Assembly (NCBI GenBank): GCA_019038695.1
Contig: JAHOYZ010000023.1
Coordinates: 62,001-126,000, forward strand
Length of the DNA stretch: 64,000 nucleotides
Source of the DNA: Candidatus Zixiibacteriota bacterium
Lineage (GTDB): Bacteria; Zixibacteria; MSB-5A5; GN15; FEB-12
Direction of reading: 5' to 3'
Below are positions 52,960 through 62,560 of this stretch, one piece after another. Each line of letters opens with the position of its first letter. Position 1 is the stretch's first letter. A program made the position numbers and the translations under genes. Under the pieces are notes generated by a model, which was not told where the DNA came from, ran no database searches, and saw only the letters and a list, made by a program, of their open reading frames with translations.

Positions 52960-55900
52960 ATGCCCAACAAATATCGATCAAGCTGGCTCATCTGGCTGTC
53001 ACTGCTGACAGCGATTACATTTCTGATGGTAATTTTGCCACGATGTACCAATCGAAGTGTCAACACGACCAATGCACCCTCGGTTGATCTCAGCTTCAAA
53101 CTGGCGTCATCTGAGCTGAGCCAAATGATCAACCGGTTACACATAATTGTCACCGGCGACAACATGGATTCCATCGATGTGATGATTCCGGTCTATGAAG
53201 ATCAGGGACTGGTGTTTGGCGATACGCTGGAAATTCCAGTCGGAGAAAATCGACACTTTATTGTCGAAGCCCTGGACGCTGAAGGGAATGTGCTGTACCG
53301 GGGAGAGCAGTTTACGGCAGTGACTCCTGATATCACAATCACTGTGCAGGTTATGCTGGAACCGGAAGTCTCCCTTCTCAAGTTGCAGCCACGTTATGTA
53401 GAGATTGATGAAGGGAAGGCGTTTAGCGTCGATGCTCGCATTTTCAATGTGTTGGATTTGTACGATCTGACGTTCCGCGTATACTATGATTCGACTGTAC
53501 TAAAATCGGTAAGTGTTGAGCCGGATACCCACTTCAATGCAAGCCATCTTGATTTCTCCTATTCCCTCGTTGAAGCAGATCCATCCTATGCAGAGATCAA
53601 CATTTCGTACATTGATGGCAGTGTGTTGCTGGTAGACTCAAGCGGAAGTGCTACTCTGGCCGGGCTTTCGTTTGTGGCTCGTGATATTGTCGGTGTTGTG
53701 GACTCGACTTATCTAAGAATTGATACCGTGAATATGTATGCCCTTGATGGGGGAGTGCCGGTTATCGAGGAGCCGTTTATCTTTGACAGTTGTCTGGCAC
53801 GGATAACGGAAGACACAACCTGGGTTGCGGACACTTTACCAGCAGTGGTGGCTCTTCTTACGCCTTCGGACATGACTACTGAGACCGACCTGAGCGTACT
53901 CCTGACCTGGCAGGCCAGCGAGCGCGCAGATTTGTATGATCTCGCAGTATCGACCAATGTCTCATTCAGCCCGACGTGGATCATCGCCACCAACCTGACG
54001 ACAACATCGTACCAGCTGACCAATCTTACCCACGCTACGACATACTATTGGCAAGTACAGGCTCACAATGATTATGGACCTGCGGATTGGTCGGACAACT
54101 GGCGTTTCACTACTACGGGAGACGTCATGTCACCGACTGCTATCGAAGATCTACTGATCGCGGATTCCACAACCGGTACCGTGCTATTGACGTGGACGGC
54201 ACCGGGGGATGATGGTGATATCGGTACGGTAGATCAGTACGATATACGGTACTCCCACGAGTACAGTATTCTTGTTGATTGGACTTCGGCTTTGCAGGTG
54301 GCTGGCGAACCAACTCCACATGTGGCGGGCACATCGGAATCTCTCTGGGTGTACGATCTGCCGGATGGCTGGAACTACTTTGCCGTTCGAAGCAGTGACA
54401 CGGTCGGCAACATGTCGCCAATATCAAATATCGATTCGGTCTATTTCTTCCCTCAGATCGGAATAGCTGAGTTCGATATTGATTATGACAGCATGGGGAT
54501 TGGCTGGAAAGCCGACTGGGATGATACTCAGATAGCATTCCGATGGTCAAACCTGGACGGGGCAACTGGTTATTATATCTACGCACGAGACAACGGACTC
54601 AATACTGACTTTGTCCAGGTCGCTGATGTAGTCCATGCCGACTATCTTCAGTTTCAACAGGCATGGGTAACACTGCCGACTCAGTTCGACAGTGATCTAT
54701 CCGACGCCATTCAGACACCGTTTTGTAATTCAACTGCTATAGAGTTTAGCATTCGAGCATACAACAATTTTGGAATGGGACCATTCTTCACGCCGTATGT
54801 TTCCCTCAGCGATTCCACTCCACCCGTATTCGAAATGGTCCACACATATGGCGATGCCGACAACATCCCTGGAACTGAGTTCATTGATGATTCCATAAGC
54901 CTTGATCGTACGCTCGAATACTGCCAGACAACCAGCAACCCTGTCTTCTCTTTCATTGAAGCGGGCGGTGATGAAAACTACGTGTTGCCGGCGTCATCGG
55001 TGAACTGGACCTGGAACAGCGATTACCGCAATGACAACGGCGCTTTCATCAGAGTCCCTGCTGGTGTCTGCGGCGCGGGTGATCTCCTGGTTGTAACGAT
55101 TCGTGACAATTCCGGCAACGCCGCCTACGACACACTTCGTCTCCTGCCGTATATTGATGTCATAACTCCCAATGAATCTACGAGTGGATTTGAAGGCCCC
55201 CTTGGGACAGTCATATGGACTTACGCTCACCCAGCTAATACCAATTACGGCAGCACTCTCAACTACTACCTTTCGCTGGACAACGGCGCTACTTTTGTGG
55301 ACACGGCTTACGAATTCGCAAGTGTTACTGCTGGTTCGCAGGCAGCTTCACTCTACGATACGCTGTTCTCCACCCAAGCCCGGATTGGTCTGCAAAACAT
55401 AAGCGGCGGGTGCATCTGGCTCAGTGAACCGTTCACGTTGGGTGGTATCGAACTAACCGGACCGGACACGATGGTTTGGGCCTACGAGATCGCATACGAT
55501 CTGGACGGCACCGATTCGACGGCAATTCCAATTACCTGGGAATCGGAGGGAATTGATGAGGTCAAGATCTGGTGGCGTGAGCATACAGCCTCGTCTGCCA
55601 TATCTTACACCTCGGTCCCAGTCCCCAATACCGGATCATATGATTTCTACCCGAGGGACCTGGGGTTCAATTACAGTGTGAAAGTCGGAGTGATGGATGC
55701 TGATGCCGATGGCCGTCCGATGGACACGCTTGGCTGGCAGATTTCGGTAGTGCATGAATCATTGACCCCTGTATTCCCGGGCGTTGAGAATGAGCTTATC
55801 GGCGGCGCGGATACTACTATATCGTGGACTGTTGGCGGCAGTAATTCCGGCAGTGTGCTACTCCAGTATAGCCAGGATGGCGGCTCCAACTGGCACGATA

Positions 55901-56877
55901 TTGCTATCGTTCCCAACACTGGTTCCTACCGCTGGGCAGTACCGCAGAATATCCCCTCGGGTATTTTCAAACTGCGCTTCCGCGATGCCGATGATGAGCA
56001 GACACTCGCTGAAATTAGTGGCTTGACCATGACAGGCGTTCAGATACTGTCTCCCAATGGTGGAGAAGAATGGCTGGTTGGCAGCATGCAGACAATCCAA
56101 TTTGCTGTATTCGATGCCTATGGCGCCCCCTATGTCGATCTCTACTTCTCAAGCACTGATTGGGCGGACTCGACGCTGATCTCCTCATCCAATTATGGCA
56201 GTTCTTACACCTGGACCGTTCCCAATATCCCTACCAACAATGGAGCCATCCGGGCCTACGGGACCGAACTGGGGCTACTCGATGAGAGTGATGCACCCTT
56301 TACAATTGCCGGGTTCAAGGTGACTTATCCAAACGGTGGGGAGACTCTTGAAGTCGGCAGCAGTGTAGATATCAAGTGGGAGACTATTGGGTCAATTGAG
56401 GCGGTCGATATCTACATCGAACCTGAAGGTTGGCAGTCGATTGCAGTTGGTGTTCCCAATACCGGTTCTTATACATGGGCAGTGCCGGATTATGCCGGAT
56501 TGGAAACCCGGCTCAGAGTCACTCAAGCCTCGAACACAGCCTGTAATGATGTTTCGGATAGTTGGTTCTCGATTGCAGAACTTACTGTTACCAGTCCTAA
56601 CGGTGGTGAGATTTGGTACTGGGGCGAAACCCGGCTGATTGACTGGACTGTTTATGGATGGGAGGGAAGCTTTGACATCTTCCTCTCCAGTAATGATGGA
56701 TTACAGTGGGTACCGCTTGTCTCCGGGGTCAGCAGTACATCCTATAGTTGGTATCTAAATCCCGAGGGAGCTATTTCTGGGACTTTTCTACTGAAGGTCA
56801 TTACTCAGGATGGTCTGTTGTTTGATCAGAGCGATGCGACCTTCGAAATCCGGACATCCCCAGGAGGCAATCATTAG
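52960..56877 (+). CDS. Giant secreted protein with cohesin-like, FN3 and Ig-like repeats
   Basis: The protein has about 1305 residues. A signal anchor (SWLIWLSLLTAITFLMVIL) leads into a beta domain, then a cohesin-like domain (about 155-300; SVDARIFNVLDLYDLTFRVYYDSTVL, ATLAGLSFVARDIVG). Two FN3-like domains follow (SVLLTWQASERADLYDLAVS, TTYYWQVQAHNDYG; GTVLLTWTAPGDDGDIGTVD). The C-terminal half has at least four tandem Ig-like repeats opening with SPNGGEEW-type motifs and closing with NTGSYTWAVP. The start is the ATG at 52960 with GGAAGGGA upstream. It is convergent with the dockerin-bearing protease gene, with which it may pair. Confidence 0.8.
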   Translation: MPNKYRSSWLIWLSLLTAITFLMVILPRCTNRSVNTTNAPSVDLSFKLASSELSQMINRLHIIVTGDNMDSIDVMIPVYEDQGLVFGDTLEIPVGENRHFIVEALDAEGNVLYRGEQFTAVTPDITITVQVMLEPEVSLLKLQPRYVEIDEGKAFSVDARIFNVLDLYDLTFRVYYDSTVLKSVSVEPDTHFNASHLDFSYSLVEADPSYAEINISYIDGSVLLVDSSGSATLAGLSFVARDIVGVVDSTYLRIDTVNMYALDGGVPVIEEPFIFDSCLARITEDTTWVADTLPAVVALLTPSDMTTETDLSVLLTWQASERADLYDLAVSTNVSFSPTWIIATNLTTTSYQLTNLTHATTYYWQVQAHNDYGPADWSDNWRFTTTGDVMSPTAIEDLLIADSTTGTVLLTWTAPGDDGDIGTVDQYDIRYSHEYSILVDWTSALQVAGEPTPHVAGTSESLWVYDLPDGWNYFAVRSSDTVGNMSPISNIDSVYFFPQIGIAEFDIDYDSMGIGWKADWDDTQIAFRWSNLDGATGYYIYARDNGLNTDFVQVADVVHADYLQFQQAWVTLPTQFDSDLSDAIQTPFCNSTAIEFSIRAYNNFGMGPFFTPYVSLSDSTPPVFEMVHTYGDADNIPGTEFIDDSISLDRTLEYCQTTSNPVFSFIEAGGDENYVLPASSVNWTWNSDYRNDNGAFIRVPAGVCGAGDLLVVTIRDNSGNAAYDTLRLLPYIDVITPNESTSGFEGPLGTVIWTYAHPANTNYGSTLNYYLSLDNGATFVDTAYEFASVTAGSQAASLYDTLFSTQARIGLQNISGGCIWLSEPFTLGGIELTGPDTMVWAYEIAYDLDGTDSTAIPITWESEGIDEVKIWWREHTASSAISYTSVPVPNTGSYDFYPRDLGFNYSVKVGVMDADADGRPMDTLGWQISVVHESLTPVFPGVENELIGGADTTISWTVGGSNSGSVLLQYSQDGGSNWHDIAIVPNTGSYRWAVPQNIPSGIFKLRFRDADDEQTLAEISGLTMTGVQILSPNGGEEWLVGSMQTIQFAVFDAYGAPYVDLYFSSTDWADSTLISSSNYGSSYTWTVPNIPTNNGAIRAYGTELGLLDESDAPFTIAGFKVTYPNGGETLEVGSSVDIKWETIGSIEAVDIYIEPEGWQSIAVGVPNTGSYTWAVPDYAGLETRLRVTQASNTACNDVSDSWFSIAELTVTSPNGGEIWYWGETRLIDWTVYGWEGSFDIFLSSNDGLQWVPLVSGVSSTSYSWYLNPEGAISGTFLLKVITQDGLLFDQSDATFEIRTSPGGNH

Positions 56878-56902
56878 ACTAACCAGGCATCCAGGTATAA
56901 AA

Positions 56903-56938
56903 TAAAAAAGGCCGGTCCCCAAAGGGATCGGCCTTTTT
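56903..56938. terminator. Bidirectional terminator
   Basis: AAAAAGGCCGGTCCCC-AAAG-GGGATCGGCCTTTTT forms a long hairpin with a T-run on both strands. It serves both the giant secreted protein gene and the convergent protease gene. Confidence 0.93.
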
Positions 56939-56951
56939 CGTAGGCTTATCG

Positions 56952-59171
56952 CTAACAATCAGGCGGTGGTGGTCCACCGGTGAAGAGATAGGCTACCAGA
57001 TAGGTCAAATCGGCTACATCGATAGGACCACCGGAATCACTAAGCGCATCAACATTGGCGGCATCCTCGCACGGAGGAGGAGGACCGCCAGTAAATAGAT
57101 AGCCCACAAGATACGTGAGGTCGCCAATATTAATTGGACCTTCGCCTTCCATGAGATCGTCCACATTTCCACGAACTTCACAGCAACTGCCAATTATTAC
57201 CAGTCCGGGTTTTCCCGGGATATCGTATTCGGCCATTGTTCCTAAATAACTTGGTATGTATGAACTGTAGCCGCCTACGTTAATTGTCGTAGACTCACCC
57301 CAGGCAGCGCCAGGATCCACTGTGAAGTAGGCCTTGAGAATTGGCCCTTCGCCGCTAGGCAACTCCGGTTGAGAACCATCCTCGGAACTGATCAGTGAGA
57401 ATGTTTCGTGCTTCCCCCATGGGTCACTGTGGTTTACTACAATTGTGTCAAAATAGTCAGTCCTGCATCCAACCGTAGAGACAGAGTCCAGGGTAAGGTC
57501 GAGATCGCCGAAGTAATCGATCGGTACCTTTGTAATCCGAGTCGGTATAGAATTGTAGGTCGAGATGGTCACTACAACTTGCTGTCCTGGCGAACAGTTG
57601 ACGGTATCAGCTTCCATCGTATCGGCTACAGCCGCAATATAACCGTGCCTGGTCAGAGAGCGAATGTCACCTGCCGCGTTAATCTCCAGCGTGACATCAT
57701 AGAGACCACGTTCGGTATAAGTGTGACTGGGATTCTGGGTGGTAGACGAATCGCCATCTCCAAAAGCCCAGGTCCAGGTATCAGGATTGAGTTTGGAAGT
57801 AGATGTAAAATCGACATTATGCGGTAACCATCCAACCTGCGTATCTGTCTGGAATCCAAGCCCAACTTCGGCCAATGCTTTGATGCAGAAATTGGCGGAA
57901 TTATTGAAGTCATATAAATCCAGCCAGTCGCCGCCGGATCGGTAAAAGCTCTCGCCCGGATTAGCCGAAGAAACGACAATTGTTCGATAGTTCGCACCCA
58001 GCAGAACCGGAATATCGGAAGTACAATCATAGGCTTGCCCGCCATGGGACAGATGCAGGTAGACATAGAAAGTATCACTCTGCTTGAGAATGAATTGATC
58101 GTCAAGATCAATCGTATGGAAACCGGTTAATCCGGCTCTGCCAGACATGGTTGACAGGGGATTCGCCAATTCGCCATCCTCATGGCTACTATAGATCGTA
58201 GCAACATAATCGACACTGTCGTCGGCCGTATAGAAACTTACGGCTTGTAGCTTCTGTCCTCCCCCGGCAACAAATACATTGAACGCCTCGACAGCATCGG
58301 TCTTGGTTTCGCGCCAACCGTGATAGTCGTGGTAGTAAACGTAGTCGTACGGCATGGGGCCGACACCCTGATAGGAAATTGCCCCCATCTGAGGGTGTTG
58401 GCAGCAATGTTTGTCATAATATGATATCCAGAAATAACCACTCTCGCCCCAGCCCGATCCCCAACTGTTCTTGATTAACCATGCGCCTGGGTTCGGAGCC
58501 TGAGTGGGCTTGTTGTCGTCCCACCCTACTATTGCAACAGCGTGGTTGGGATCAAGACTATTACTGGGCGGCTGATAATGAACAGTGCCATCCATGAAAT
58601 AACCGTCGTAACAGAGGCAGGTACCTATCACGCCATCGGACATAATCTTTTCCTTGATGGCATCCGCATTCTCCAGATTGGGTCCGGCCACCAGCCATTC
58701 CACATCGTTGGCATAGAAGTAGTGATAGCTTGTGTCGAATCGCAACGGGGGTTCATTATACGACTGTCCGTCGATCTCCCGGACTGCTCCCTCGCGCCGG
58801 CTCAGATAGGCTTGAGTAACCATGTAGTCACCACCTTCGTGAACCACCAGGCCGCCTCCAGTAGGCGGAGACGCATCGTCATTGTTGTGTACATTGAACC
58901 CGTTCCACCAATCCATGTGATATTCGGCCAGAGCCGGCTCGCCTGCTTCGCCAGCCGCCGCCCAGGCTCCAGTCATTAGCATATTGCCTTCCATAGCGGC
59001 AAAGGCGCCGTGAGCCCAGCAAGTACCGCCCTGCTGATTTTTCACCGTTGTTACGTAGTTGATACCGCCAACATCCCGCAGATCATAACTGCTGGGTGGT
59101 TGGGCTACCAGAATCCCTGACAGCATCAGCACCAAGCTGAATACCATTACATTCAGAACGGTCCGTTTCAT
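56952..59171 (-). CDS. Secreted papain-like (C1) protease with PKD and dockerin-like tail
   Basis: The protein of about 739 residues has a signal peptide (VMVFSLVLMLSGILVAQ). The C1A peptidase domain has its triad in VKNQQGGTCWAHGAF (Cys), PNHAVAIVGWDD (His) and WLIKNSWGSGWGESGYFWIS (Asn). A PKD domain (WTWAFGDGDSSTTQNPSHTY) and a cohesin-like beta domain follow. The tail has two dockerin-like repeats, each with GDLTYLV-type helices and a GGPPPP end. The papain-typical GxCGSCWAF is altered to GGTCWAHGAF. The start is the ATG at 59171 with GGAGGAGA upstream. Confidence 0.88.
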   Translation of the reverse strand: MKRTVLNVMVFSLVLMLSGILVAQPPSSYDLRDVGGINYVTTVKNQQGGTCWAHGAFAAMEGNMLMTGAWAAAGEAGEPALAEYHMDWWNGFNVHNNDDASPPTGGGLVVHEGGDYMVTQAYLSRREGAVREIDGQSYNEPPLRFDTSYHYFYANDVEWLVAGPNLENADAIKEKIMSDGVIGTCLCYDGYFMDGTVHYQPPSNSLDPNHAVAIVGWDDNKPTQAPNPGAWLIKNSWGSGWGESGYFWISYYDKHCCQHPQMGAISYQGVGPMPYDYVYYHDYHGWRETKTDAVEAFNVFVAGGGQKLQAVSFYTADDSVDYVATIYSSHEDGELANPLSTMSGRAGLTGFHTIDLDDQFILKQSDTFYVYLHLSHGGQAYDCTSDIPVLLGANYRTIVVSSANPGESFYRSGGDWLDLYDFNNSANFCIKALAEVGLGFQTDTQVGWLPHNVDFTSTSKLNPDTWTWAFGDGDSSTTQNPSHTYTERGLYDVTLEINAAGDIRSLTRHGYIAAVADTMEADTVNCSPGQQVVVTISTYNSIPTRITKVPIDYFGDLDLTLDSVSTVGCRTDYFDTIVVNHSDPWGKHETFSLISSEDGSQPELPSGEGPILKAYFTVDPGAAWGESTTINVGGYSSYIPSYLGTMAEYDIPGKPGLVIIGSCCEVRGNVDDLMEGEGPINIGDLTYLVGYLFTGGPPPPCEDAANVDALSDSGGPIDVADLTYLVAYLFTGGPPPPDC

Positions 59172-59437
59172 GTCTCCTCCGATGTTCATTTTGTCGCTCC
59201 ATCAGGCGGCTGGATTTCTAAGCGAGGTACAGTCGGTATGAATACTTTTCTCCACTAAAACCTATGTCACAATATATATAGAAAAACTAGACCGTCAAGC
59301 TCCTCGACCAGAAAAGCTCATATCAATGTTCTGTCCATAAACTCACAGATGTCAAATGTTGTCCGTTGCAACTGACTAGAGTTCTCCGTATACTTGCTTT
59401 CAGATCGAGATCCCCAGCCTCAAGCTTGGAGAATATC

Positions 59438-60757
59438 ATGTCAAAATTCGCCCTCCTGACTCTAATACTGCTATCGGTAACATTGATCTCAAGGACAGTG
59501 GCTGCAGAGGATATGTCAATCAATACAGTAGAGGACAGTGTGACCAATCCGGCTAATGACTCACTTGCGTCTGAGGTGATAGCTGTCACTGCAACAGAGA
59601 TGGAGTCCGAGACTCCTCTTTATCCTATGTCCCAGGAACGCAAACAGAGACTGATTGAATATTCGCGGTTCAAGAACATCTGGCGTTTTGTTAATTTCTT
59701 TATCGGTATTGGAATCTTGGCTGTTATTTTGTTCTCGGGGCTATCTGCCCGGCTTCGCAACTTGGCGCAGATTGCTCGCGCCCGTTTCTTTATCATGTGG
59801 CTGTATGTAATTCTAGTTCTGGTTATTGACTACCTGCTGAATTTGCCGTTTTCTATCTACCGTAGTTTTGTTGTTGAATCAAATTACGGCTTCATGAACC
59901 AGACCTTTATGGAGTGGTGGGGGGAAGATCTGCTCGGCCTCCTGATTCTGGCCGTCATTACCATTATCCCCATGTGGTTTTTCTATCGGCTCGTGGGTTG
60001 TATGAAGAGATGGTGGTTGGCATTTTCCATCGGGTCCATTCCATTCCTGATTCTATTGGTTGTTCTCGTACCGGTTGTAATCGCCCCCATGTTCAATGAG
60101 TTCGAACCGGTGAAAGACAAGGAGCTCGAAATCAAGCTGCAAACGCTGGCTTCTAAGGCTGGAATCGATGGAGCGGATGTCTTTCAGGTCAACGGCTCAA
60201 AGCAATCAACCAAGATCAATGCCTATGTCACCGGTATGTTCGGGTCGAAACGGATTGTTCTCTACGACACAATGATCGACAATTTCACTCATGATGAGAT
60301 AATGTTCGTTATGGGTCACGAAATGGGCCACTATGTGAAACAGCATATATGGTGGGGATTGGCATTGTCTGTGGTGTTCATAATGTTCGCGCTCTGGTTG
60401 ACTGATCGGGTTATTCACATAGTAATAGGGCGCTTCAAGCAGCGTTTCAAATTCGACCGTCTGGCTGATATTGCCTCATTGCCGCTTGTATTGATATTCA
60501 TGTCAATTATCACCTTCGTATTTCAACCGATTACAAACGGGGCCAGCCGCTACATGGAGCATACCTGCGATACTTATGGTATTGACATCACGGATATCGA
60601 TGGTGAATCGGCGGCTCTCGCCTTTGACAAGCTATCAGTATTTAATCTGTCCGATCCTTCCCCGCACCCCATCATTGAGTTCTGGTTCTACGATCACCCT
60701 GCGCTGGACGGTCGCATGGCCTTTGTTCGGGAATATGCCAACAAGGTCCGGAAATAG
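59438..60757 (+). CDS. M48 (Ste24/CAAX-type) membrane metalloprotease
   Basis: The protein of about 439 residues has an N-terminal signal-like helix (FALLTLILLSVTLISRTVAA), several membrane helices, and the zinc site VMGHEMGHYVKQH (HExxH). The third ligand region is YMEHTCDTYGIDI, and PHPIIEFWFYDHPALDGRM sits near the C-terminus, as in Ste24-type M48 proteases. It should act on membrane or prenylated-type proteins, although bacterial substrates are unknown. The start is the ATG at 59438 with GGAG seven bases upstream; a longer frame from 59366 is less likely. Confidence 0.92.
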   Translation: MSKFALLTLILLSVTLISRTVAAEDMSINTVEDSVTNPANDSLASEVIAVTATEMESETPLYPMSQERKQRLIEYSRFKNIWRFVNFFIGIGILAVILFSGLSARLRNLAQIARARFFIMWLYVILVLVIDYLLNLPFSIYRSFVVESNYGFMNQTFMEWWGEDLLGLLILAVITIIPMWFFYRLVGCMKRWWLAFSIGSIPFLILLVVLVPVVIAPMFNEFEPVKDKELEIKLQTLASKAGIDGADVFQVNGSKQSTKINAYVTGMFGSKRIVLYDTMIDNFTHDEIMFVMGHEMGHYVKQHIWWGLALSVVFIMFALWLTDRVIHIVIGRFKQRFKFDRLADIASLPLVLIFMSIITFVFQPITNGASRYMEHTCDTYGIDITDIDGESAALAFDKLSVFNLSDPSPHPIIEFWFYDHPALDGRMAFVREYANKVRK

Positions 60758-60796
60758 CGCCGCCGATAATTCTGAAACACGACACAATCGTGTTTA

Positions 60797-60830
60797 ATAA
60801 AAAAAGGCAGGGACATCATCCCTGCCAAAA
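60797..60830 (-). terminator. Terminator for the downstream lipoprotein gene
   Basis: GGCAGGGA-CATCA-TCCCTGCC is flanked by A-runs and on the minus strand is followed by TTTTTTTATT. It ends the lipoprotein transcript reading leftward. Confidence 0.85.
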
Positions 60831-60876
60831 ACTCTTGCATAATCAAGAATGACTATGCTAAGGTGTGGGCACCTTC

Positions 60877-61344
60877 TTACTCGGTACTCGCTACAGGTAG
60901 AAGCTTGATTTCTACAAGGATCGACGAACCGGCGCCTTCGTCGAGCAACTGTCTCAGCTTGAGCGTGTCGGTAGAACGATCCAATTCAAACAGACCGACC
61001 GGATTTTGACTCTCAATACACGCTACACACAACGCTCCCAACGGATCAGAGGCATCAACTGTCAGCCGTACTCTATCTTCGAGTGCGTACCGACCCGAAG
61101 ATTCGCAGATACAGAAATCCGTCATGTTATCGGTATCAACATCCAGAATCCACTTCTGATCCGTGAATATCCAGAGAATCCGCTGTTCCTGAGTTACGCC
61201 ACTGCCACCTTCGTCTGTTCTCGAATACCAGCCGTAGTAGCTACCAGCCAGTGATGGTGGCTTCGGCAACACTATGTCCGATGCACAACTGGCAATCAAC
61301 GCACCAACAACAACTACTACAACACATACAGCAATCTTCGTCAT
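60877..61344 (-). CDS. Hypothetical lipoprotein
   Basis: This 155-residue protein starts at the ATG at 61344 with GAGGAG 11 bases upstream. The lipobox is VGALIASC, so it is a lipoprotein. The mature part is beta-rich with a six-Cys content (FCICESSGRY, LCVACIESQ) and no family I recognise. A longer frame from 61380 adds 12 residues ahead of the lipoprotein signal and is unlikely. It is followed by a strong terminator. Confidence 0.7.
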   Translation of the reverse strand: MTKIAVCVVVVVVGALIASCASDIVLPKPPSLAGSYYGWYSRTDEGGSGVTQEQRILWIFTDQKWILDVDTDNMTDFCICESSGRYALEDRVRLTVDASDPLGALCVACIESQNPVGLFELDRSTDTLKLRQLLDEGAGSSILVEIKLLPVASTE

Positions 61345-61913
61345 ATTCAATCTGCTCCTCACATTCTCAGTTTCAGTCAAAGAATATATATGGGGGAAGT
61401 GTTATGCACAACCCCAAAAGAAGTCCTTTTCTGTTTTTTTAACGCTTATGCCAAAACGTCTGTTCAATTCTGTTTTTCGTTTTTTTCCGACGATCTAGCC
61501 GGAAATTGGTGTCGTTTAGCCGGAGCAATGCCACAGGCGCTGATCAGAGGATAACTTCACAATATCTTATCAAGACCATGTCGAGACTGAACGCTGTTTA
61601 TAACATTTTGTGATACAGTGCATTACAAGCGTGCGTTAGTTCCTCAAGACGCCATGCTCTCGAAACTTGTCCTGTCCACCCTCGCCCTTTCCTGATAACA
61701 ACCAAAGAGATTGACAAACGGGAAATCGGTTCTTATAATGTGGTGACATTTCGAAGTCTGTTATTGGATCCACATGGTCTGGGACTTCCCCCTCTGCCCC
61801 CGATTATGCCCACTAGCAGGCTTCTTTTTTTTGTGAGCAAGGCTTCCATCTCTTTTGTCACTCTAATGGTAGCGTCAGACCGGGTCGATAAAACCGAAAA
61901 CGGAGTCTGATGC
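61345..61913. other. Divergent intergenic region, no gene seen
   Basis: This 569-base spacer lies between two divergent lipoprotein genes. It is AT-rich with a T-run near 61427-61440. I see no tRNA, riboswitch or convincing promoter pair. Open frames here are short and lack ribosome sites. Confidence 0.4.
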
Positions 61914-62441
61914 GTGAAAATAAGAACACTTATCTTTCTTGGGTTGCTATTAATAACCAGCGGGTGCAAGCAGAAGCAGGATTTACCTGCTGTTCCAATG
62001 GTAGTCGATAGCCTCAAGGCAACGTTTTCAGAGTTGAAACAAGCTGCGATGGAGCACAATGAGGAGCGATTTTTCGCATTACTCGATCCAACTGAAGCGG
62101 CTGACCTGCAAATTCTTGCCCGCCAACACGGGTACGTTTCGATCTCCTCGTACATCAGGCAGCACTATCATAACTGGCCCGATCTTGACACTCTCAATTA
62201 CCGAGAGTTGAAAGCCTCCGGTGACTATATTCGCCTGTCCCTGTCAGGCCCGGGGACTAATCTGGGGCGGCAGCAGTCACAGGTCAGGCATACTTTCCTT
62301 CTTTTTCGGAACCATCCCGGTGGTTGGACATTGGCTGGTATGAGTAACCTGGAAACTCCAGACCGTGATCGGTACGGGAATGAGATCACAGTGCATGAGA
62401 CCGATCTTCCGCCAAACCTCCGTTTCCCTCGTTGTTTCTAA
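61914..62441 (+). CDS. Hypothetical lipoprotein
   Basis: This 175-residue protein starts at GTG and has the lipobox LLLITSGC with a typical KIRT basic start. The mature part is alpha/beta with LKQAAMEHNEERFFALLDPTEA, resembling small ligand-binding or NTF2-like modules, but I cannot assign a family. It lies 119 bases before purL. Confidence 0.7.
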   Translation: MKIRTLIFLGLLLITSGCKQKQDLPAVPMVVDSLKATFSELKQAAMEHNEERFFALLDPTEAADLQILARQHGYVSISSYIRQHYHNWPDLDTLNYRELKASGDYIRLSLSGPGTNLGRQQSQVRHTFLLFRNHPGGWTLAGMSNLETPDRDRYGNEITVHETDLPPNLRFPRCF

Positions 62442-62560
62442 GTACATTCGATATTCTTCTGGAAGACAAACAACCGGCTCATTTCCTTTTAGCTACTTCT
62501 CAACGTTGACCGCAGGTGTCTTCCCCACTATATTCATCTCCTTAAACTGAAGGAGGTGCT

